Shown here piece after piece: positions 34,249 to 39,045 of a DNA stretch of 39,045 nucleotides. The notes below the pieces were generated by a model. It was not told the origin of the DNA. It did not search any database and was given only the letters and a program-made list of their open reading frames with translations. How positions within the stretch are numbered: position 1 is the first letter of the stretch; every line of letters starts with the position of its first letter. The stretch covers positions 1 through 39,045 of the forward strand of contig JALXBF010000166.1 of the NCBI GenBank assembly GCA_026991575.1, in the 5' to 3' direction. This stretch comes from Planctomycetota bacterium. Lineage in GTDB: Bacteria; Planctomycetota; Planctomycetia; JALXBF01. The position numbers were made by a program, and so were the translations under genes.

Positions 34249-35301
34249 ATGATGCGTCAAATCCTCCTGGTATTCGTGTTGGCCGCAGGCCTTGGCGCCG
34301 GGCCGCTGCACGGGCAGACGGACCCGCTGCGCATCGTGGTCACGGACATGGAAGGGGGGGCAGGGACGCTGATCGTGACGCCGGACGGCGAGAGTGTCCT
34401 GATCGATTGCGGCTCCCATCGATCCGATGCCCGTGACGCGAAACGTATCGCCGACGCAGCGCGCCGGCTGGGCGTTGCCAAGATCGACCACCTGGTCATC
34501 ACGCACTTTCATCGCGATCACTGGGGTGGCCTGGGGCAGCTTGCCGAACGCATCGCCATTGAGCGGTTCTACGACCATGGCGTGCGAGACCGGCTACCGG
34601 AGGATCCGCAGTACCCACGGTACCTGGCCGTCTATCGCCGCCTTAGCGCAGGGAAGCGACGTACGTTGCGGCCCGGTGACAGCATTCCGCTGCGCGGCCA
34701 TGTGCGACTTCGCTGTGTTGCTTCGGACGGTGAGGTGCTGGGTGGAGGTAGCGACGAATGCCGGCGGCATCCGGCGGCGCCACCGGATCCGACGGATAAC
34801 GCTCGCAGCATTGCCCTCGTACTGGAACTGGCCCGCTTCCGGGCGTTTTTCGGTGGAGACATCACTCGCAACGTCGAACACGCGTTGGTCTGTCCAGTGA
34901 ACCGCGTGGGTGAGGTCGACCTGTACCAGGCTGACCACCACGGGTTACAGTCCAGCAATCACCCGCTGTTGCTTGAGCGGTTGAATCCCACGGTCGTCGT
35001 GATGCATAACGGAAAGCGCAAGGGGGGTGGCAAAGCGACGATGACGGCGTTTCGCCGTGCCCGTGCATTGGAAGCGATCTTCCAGCTACACAAGAGCTTG
35101 CGGTATCCAGCGTGGAACGTGCCTGATCGGTTCATCGCGAACGTGGCACCCGACGCATCGGGCACCCCGATCGTTGTTTCGGTAACGGCACGGCAGGATC
35201 GGTTTTGCGTGCGGCTCGGCTTTGACGGTTCCCCCGTGTCGTTTAGGATCCGCCCTGGGAAACAAGCTCCTGTCGCGCAAGCTCCCGTCGAACAACCATG
35301 A
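34249..35301 (+). CDS. Secreted metallo-beta-lactamase-fold hydrolase (ComEC-C-terminal-like)
   Basis: 350 residues. A signal peptide (about 1-22, ending PLHGQ) precedes the domain. The fold shows IVVTDMEGGAGTLIVTPDGE, the metal motif THFHRDHWGG (His86, His88, Asp90, His91), FFGGDIT and LYQADHHGLQSSNH with further ligands, and VVVMHNGKRKGG. This order matches the stand-alone relatives of the ComEC/Rec2 nuclease-like domain. It probably hydrolyses a phosphodiester outside the cytoplasm, but the substrate is unknown. The first of two adjacent ATG codons is taken, with GAGAGG 10 nt upstream; the long in-frame extension to 34003 would bury the signal peptide. The stop overlaps the next start (ATGA), so the two genes are coupled. 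Confidence 0.88.
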   Translation: MMRQILLVFVLAAGLGAGPLHGQTDPLRIVVTDMEGGAGTLIVTPDGESVLIDCGSHRSDARDAKRIADAARRLGVAKIDHLVITHFHRDHWGGLGQLAERIAIERFYDHGVRDRLPEDPQYPRYLAVYRRLSAGKRRTLRPGDSIPLRGHVRLRCVASDGEVLGGGSDECRRHPAAPPDPTDNARSIALVLELARFRAFFGGDITRNVEHALVCPVNRVGEVDLYQADHHGLQSSNHPLLLERLNPTVVVMHNGKRKGGGKATMTAFRRARALEAIFQLHKSLRYPAWNVPDRFIANVAPDASGTPIVVSVTARQDRFCVRLGFDGSPVSFRIRPGKQAPVAQAPVEQP

Positions 35302-36209
35302 CCGCTACGAACGTCGGTCCCCTGCCGGGTGCTTCACGACCTGTGCCTTTTTTTATCCGGCCGCTGCGACCGTTGCCCGACCGGCCGGCGTTTCGCGCTG
35401 CGCTGTTTGACTTCGATGGCACGCTGTCGTTGATTCGGGGGGGCTGGCAGTACGTGATGATCCCGATGATGGTCGAGGTGCTGCGCACCGAGACGGCGAC
35501 GACGGAGAGTGACGAGCAACTGGAGGCAGTCGTCACGGACTTCGTGGTCCGGCTCACCGGACGGCAGACCATCTACCAGATGATCCAGCTCGCCGAGGAG
35601 GTGAAGCGGCGCGGTGGCCGGCCCCGAGATCCGCTTGAGTACAAGCGCATGTACCATGACCGGCTGCTTGAACGTATCCGGCACCGCCTGGAGGGCCTGC
35701 GCAACGGTACGATCTCGGTCGAAGAGATGACGTTGCCGGGCACGTTCGACTTCTTGCGTCTGCTGCGCGACCGCGGCGTGACGCTGTACCTGGCGAGCGG
35801 CACCGACCTGGTGTACGTCCAGCAAGAGGTAGATTTGCTCCAGCTCCGTCCGTTCTTCGAGCCGCACATCTACGGAGCGTTGGACCAGTACCAACTCTTT
35901 TCGAAACGCAAGGTGATCCAACACATCCTTGCCACGGAACGGCTCTCCGGAGAGCAGCTCCTTGGTGTCGGGGATGGTTTCGTTGAGATCGAGGAGGTGG
36001 CCAAGGTCGGTGGCATCACCGTTGGCGTTGCCAGTGACGAGCTCTGCCGCGGTGGGCTCTCGGAGTGGAAGGTGACGCGACTGCGCGAGGCAGGCGCTAA
36101 CCTGATCGTGCCGCACTACGGGGCGCCCGAGAAGCTAGTTGCTTACCTCTGGAACGAACCGGGGGCAAGACAGCTGTGTACGACGAATTCGACCGAACCA
36201 AGCTGCTGA
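35298..36209 (+). CDS. HAD-superfamily hydrolase
   Basis: 303 residues. Motif I is FDFDGTLS with nucleophile Asp38 and Asp40. A helical cap follows (about 45-145), then motif II YLASGTD, a Lys in SKRKVIQHIL for motif III, and motif IV GVGDGFVEIEE with the metal Asp. It is thus a likely phosphatase of the phosphoglycolate-phosphatase-like group. The N-terminal 30 residues are Pro-rich and extra. Its ATG overlaps the stop of the metallo-hydrolase gene (ATGA), and its own 3' end overlaps the next gene by 34 nt. The substrate may be linked to that of the next gene product. Confidence 0.9.
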   Translation: MTATNVGPLPGASRPVPFFIRPLRPLPDRPAFRAALFDFDGTLSLIRGGWQYVMIPMMVEVLRTETATTESDEQLEAVVTDFVVRLTGRQTIYQMIQLAEEVKRRGGRPRDPLEYKRMYHDRLLERIRHRLEGLRNGTISVEEMTLPGTFDFLRLLRDRGVTLYLASGTDLVYVQQEVDLLQLRPFFEPHIYGALDQYQLFSKRKVIQHILATERLSGEQLLGVGDGFVEIEEVAKVGGITVGVASDELCRGGLSEWKVTRLREAGANLIVPHYGAPEKLVAYLWNEPGARQLCTTNSTEPSC

Positions 36210-37165
36210 TCAAGCCACTGGCCGAACGGCGACACGACCTGACCGTTGATACGCTGCTCGATCCGGCCACGGTCCGGCCCGTTCTGGAAAGCGAACCGCT
36301 GGCGGCCATCGCTGGTCGAATCCGCCGGGCTGCCGAGCTGCGACGCCGGACCGATGGCCGCCAGGGGGCGGTGATCCTGCTGATGGGGGCCCATGTGCTG
36401 CGCCGCGGCGCTGGTCCGTTGATCATCGACCTGATCCGTCGCGGACTTATCACGCACGTGGCGATGAACGGTGCCGGTCCGATCCACGAGTGGGAGTTGG
36501 CGCGTATCGGGGCAACGACCGAGAGCGTAGCCCGCTACATCCGGAGCGGTGAGTTCGGGCTGTGGCGCGAGACCGGCGAGCTGAACGACGTGATCCGACA
36601 GGCAGCCGAGCGGGGGATGGGGCTAGGTGAGGCGATCGGCAAGGCGATTGAGGAAAGCAATTGGCCGTGGAAACACACCAGCGTGCTGGCGGCAGCGTAC
36701 CGTCACCGGATCCCGGCAACGGTCCACGTCGGGATCGGCTACGACATCATCCACGAGCATCCCAACTGTGACGGCGCTGCCCTGGGTGCGACAAGCTACC
36801 GCGATTTCCTCCGGCTGGCCGCGTCGGTGATGAAGCTTGAGGGGGGAGTGCTCCTGTGCGCCGGGACCGCTGTCATGGGGCCTGAGGTCTACCTGAAGGC
36901 CCTGGCCATGGCCCGGAACGTGCTGCACCAGGAAGGTCGCCGGCTGTGCCACTTCACCACGGGGGTCTTCGACATTCAGCCGTTGCCGGAGGGAAGACCA
37001 CAGGCAGAACCTCCCCGGGACGATCCACGCTACTACTACCGGCCCTGGAAGACGGTCCTCGTGCGCACGGTTGCCGACGGAGGAGAAGGCTACTACGTTC
37101 GCGGCGACCACCGTGACGTCTTCAGCACACTGTACGCATTGTGCGTGCGTTCAGGGGAGCCGTAG
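36176..37165 (+). CDS. Deoxyhypusine-synthase-like family protein
   Basis: 329 residues, soluble. The segments VILLMGAHVLRRGAGPLIID, LIRRGLITHVAMNGAGPIHE, WELARIGATTESVARYIRSG, and ATVHVGIGYDIIHEHPNCDG resemble bacterial proteins that I recall being annotated as deoxyhypusine synthase family. True deoxyhypusine synthase uses NAD and spermidine to modify eIF5A, which bacteria lack; bacterial relatives may be homospermidine-synthase-like or act on something else. I do not see the WGK active-site segment of the eukaryotic enzyme; Lys in NWPWKHTS is a possible counterpart. The GTG at 36176 lies inside the HAD gene after a G-rich site. Assignment to the family is moderate. Confidence 0.6.
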   Translation: MYDEFDRTKLLIKPLAERRHDLTVDTLLDPATVRPVLESEPLAAIAGRIRRAAELRRRTDGRQGAVILLMGAHVLRRGAGPLIIDLIRRGLITHVAMNGAGPIHEWELARIGATTESVARYIRSGEFGLWRETGELNDVIRQAAERGMGLGEAIGKAIEESNWPWKHTSVLAAAYRHRIPATVHVGIGYDIIHEHPNCDGAALGATSYRDFLRLAASVMKLEGGVLLCAGTAVMGPEVYLKALAMARNVLHQEGRRLCHFTTGVFDIQPLPEGRPQAEPPRDDPRYYYRPWKTVLVRTVADGGEGYYVRGDHRDVFSTLYALCVRSGEP

Positions 37166-37359
37166 CGTGCACGTACTCCCCCTCCATCACGTTGGTGAAA
37201 GCCCGTGGGTGGGGGACGCAGGCAACGGAGGGCGGCGTTCGGATAGCAAGCCCTTGCATTAAGGGCCTAATTGCCCGTCCGTCCGAGGCCAGCTCTGGAG
37301 GGGCCTCTGTTGCCGCAAGGCCTGCCTGCTCCGAGGTGATGCCAGGGCTCGGCTTCAGG

Positions 37360-39045
37360 CTAGGGCACAGGCCGGGTCGAGCCAGTCGGCGTGGTCAACT
37401 CGTGTTCGAGCTGCTGTATTCTTGGATCGCGCGGTGCCCGGTCCTTTGCACGGCGAAGCCAACGCCGTGCCGTCTCGCGGTCGCCTGCGTCCAGAGCAAG
37501 TGAGGTCAGGGCGATGTACAGTTCGACGTTGCGCGGAAAGAACTGCAAAGCTTCCGTCAGCAGATTCATGGCTTCGTCGTGCCGCCGCTGAGCGGCCAAC
37601 GCTCGGGCAAGCGTGATGAGCGGCAAGGGATCCAGTGGGTCCCAGCGGCGCGCGTTCATGGCAGCCTGCGTCGCTTCCTCCAAGTCCTTCTGTTGATGAA
37701 GCAAGCTGGCGGCCAGCAGCTGCCAGCCCAAGGCCTTCGACGGGTTGGCTCTGACGACCCGACGTGCCAACCGCTCAGCGCCAAGCTGGTTGCCGGCCGC
37801 AAGCTCCGCCTGGCATTGAGCCAGCGCTGCGTCCAGAGATTCTGGAGCTAGCGTGAGCAGCTCCCGAGAAGCTTTGGCCGCGGCCGCCAGATCACCGCGC
37901 TGCAGAGCGTAGTGGATGTAGTCCAGGTAAAGGTCCAGAATCTCCTCTTCATTCAGCAGCCTTCGTAGCTCGGGATCAGAGGCAAGCGCCATGGCATTCG
38001 CGCAGAGACGGTACGCTTGTTCGCTTGCCCCTAAGTCCGCCAGTGCCAGACTTGCCCAGTACAACCAGCGAGGGTTGCTCGGATCAGACCGCCGCGCCTC
38101 GCTCAGCAGTCTCAGGCCCCGTTCCAGGTAATCCGCCCGCTGCCACGTATGGCCGTACATCACGTGCGCAATGCCCCGCTCGCCCGCTGTGGCCACGCCA
38201 AAGAAGTCGATCAGGGCCACGTACCGCGGTGGCGGACCGGGCGGCCCGTCCCGCTCCGCAGGCGACCGATAGATGGCGTCGCGACGGATCCAGTGATCCG
38301 TGGTGGTCGTGTGCTCGATGTCCTTCGGATCCCGCTTCGGCATATGGCAGGCTACGCAGTCGGAGGCGCGGTGGGCTTGGCGGAATAGCTGAAAGTCGAC
38401 ACCCTCGATTGCAGGCGTAGCCGGCCGCGTGCATTTCTCCGGCCTGTGACAGGAGAGGCACCTGGCGTTGTACTCCGTGCGACTCAGTTCCCAGCTCGGC
38501 CGATGAGCGTCATGGCAGTACGTGCAGGTCAGTTGGCCCGCCGTCTGCGTGTAGCACCGACTGAGCGCCATACGGGTTCCATGGCTCACTGCGCTGATTT
38601 GTTCGCCAGACTGGCCGGCCAGTGTGAAATCCAGGCGGTAAAGCGACAGGGGTTGGCCCGGCTCGAAGTCAAACGGCCCTACACCGCTTCTGAGCACCGT
38701 GGCGACTTCCGTCGAGAGATGACATTGCAGACAGACATCTTGTTGGAGCGCCGCGGGCAGGTGAGCCGGGTTGACGATCGTGAAGTCTTTGCCCAACGGT
38801 GGGCGGTTCGGGGGGTCCTTGCGCCGTTCGGCAACGTGCAGCGCTCCCGGACCATGGCACCGTTCACATCCGATGCCTTGCGGCAGTGGCTTGCGGTACC
38901 TGTTCTCGGAGAATGCCACGTAGTCCGCGTAGTTGTTGTGGCAAGCCATGCACCGCGGAATGACCGGCCGACCAAAGCGGTGGTTCTTATAGCGATAACC
39001 CGGGCTGAGTGCCCACTGCTGCGGATAGCTGTACCACGAAACCGG
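37360..39045 (-). CDS. Multiheme c-type cytochrome with TPR repeats (5' end outside window)
   Basis: 562 codons are present and the frame runs open through the right edge, so the start is missing. The ATG at 38949 is not the start: it lies inside the first visible heme site, CMACH. Six CxxCH motifs are seen (CMACH, CERCH, CLQCH, CTYCH, CLSCH, CVACH), preceded by WYSYPQQWALSPGY. After about 200 residues the protein turns into helical TPR-like repeats (LLSEARRSDPSNPRWLYWAS, LLTLAPESLDAALAQCQAEL, AMNARRWDPLDPLPLITLAR, LLTEALQFFPRNVELYIALT) up to the end. It is an exported electron-transfer protein of the cytochrome c554-like/TPR class common in Planctomycetota. It converges with the deoxyhypusine-synthase-like gene with 194 nt between. 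Confidence 0.9.
   Translation of the reverse strand, partial: PVSWYSYPQQWALSPGYRYKNHRFGRPVIPRCMACHNNYADYVAFSENRYRKPLPQGIGCERCHGPGALHVAERRKDPPNRPPLGKDFTIVNPAHLPAALQQDVCLQCHLSTEVATVLRSGVGPFDFEPGQPLSLYRLDFTLAGQSGEQISAVSHGTRMALSRCYTQTAGQLTCTYCHDAHRPSWELSRTEYNARCLSCHRPEKCTRPATPAIEGVDFQLFRQAHRASDCVACHMPKRDPKDIEHTTTTDHWIRRDAIYRSPAERDGPPGPPPRYVALIDFFGVATAGERGIAHVMYGHTWQRADYLERGLRLLSEARRSDPSNPRWLYWASLALADLGASEQAYRLCANAMALASDPELRRLLNEEEILDLYLDYIHYALQRGDLAAAAKASRELLTLAPESLDAALAQCQAELAAGNQLGAERLARRVVRANPSKALGWQLLAASLLHQQKDLEEATQAAMNARRWDPLDPLPLITLARALAAQRRHDEAMNLLTEALQFFPRNVELYIALTSLALDAGDRETARRWLRRAKDRAPRDPRIQQLEHELTTPTGSTRPVP

Noticed and set aside
38947-38949. ATG as the start of the TPR cytochrome
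   Set aside because: The codon is part of a CMACH heme site and the frame continues with family-like sequence to the window edge.
1-39045. tRNA, rRNA, CRISPR or insertion sequence
   Set aside because: I found no cloverleaf-like sequence, no regularly spaced direct repeats and no transposase-like protein on either strand.

Overview
The window is GC-rich (roughly 60-65 percent by eye, not counted) and densely coding. It most likely comes from a member of the Planctomycetota. Pointers are a DUF1559 prepilin-like gene at the left edge, a MoxR/DUF58/transglutaminase operon, a Hanks-type kinase with an extracytoplasmic sensor, multiheme cytochromes with carboxypeptidase-regulatory-like or TPR modules, and a TolC-like lipoprotein with long low-complexity parts. 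I cannot place it below phylum. I see no rRNA, tRNA, CRISPR array, insertion sequence or phage gene.

Layout. 1-910 (-): 5' part of a DUF1559 gene that runs off the left edge. 1446-5851 (+): MoxR ATPase, DUF58 protein, membrane transglutaminase. 6033-8665 (+): divergent YchF-like GTPase, unknown 147-residue protein, Gfo/Idh/MocA oxidoreductase; a SDR-type epimerase (-) converges on it. 9862-11592 (+): thiamine-diphosphate 2-keto acid decarboxylase. 11619-15322 (-): PafA-like phosphatase translationally coupled to a receptor-like Ser/Thr kinase. 15688-16308 (+): secreted His/Tyr-rich protein, followed by a promoter-hairpin-U-tract unit that looks like a small RNA. 16624-22435 (-): pentaheme cytochrome, HEAT-repeat protein, PfkB kinase, FHA-GAF-cyclase. 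22701-31931 (+): TolC-like lipoprotein, MacA-like adaptor with EF-hands, MacB-like permease, ATPase, and a redoxin with an in-frame UGA. 32345-33742 (+): soluble PAS chemoreceptor. 34249-37165 (+): metallo-beta-lactamase-fold protein, HAD hydrolase and deoxyhypusine-synthase-like protein in overlapping frames. 37360-39045 (-): multiheme TPR cytochrome running off the right edge.

The most striking observation is at 31560-31562. A membrane-anchored thioredoxin-fold protein is interrupted by TGA exactly where the first Cys of its CxxC site should be (F-W-G-A-W-TGA-P-V-C). The same frame then stays open for 122 codons that encode the rest of the redoxin fold. A hairpin with a GGUC apical loop begins 25 nt after the TGA, as in bacterial SECIS elements. 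The simplest reading is a selenocysteine (UxxC) redoxin encoded beside a MacAB-TolC-type export system. A nonsense mutation or read error remains the alternative.

Other points of interest are EF-hands fused to the export adaptor, a glycine-rich insert and zinc-finger-like tail in the TolC homologue, a class III cyclase that has lost both purine-specifying residues, a kinase with HCD in place of HRD, a YchF relative with altered GTPase motifs, a long perfect palindrome at 33915-33948, and a TAGAAT box repeated upstream of several plus-strand genes.
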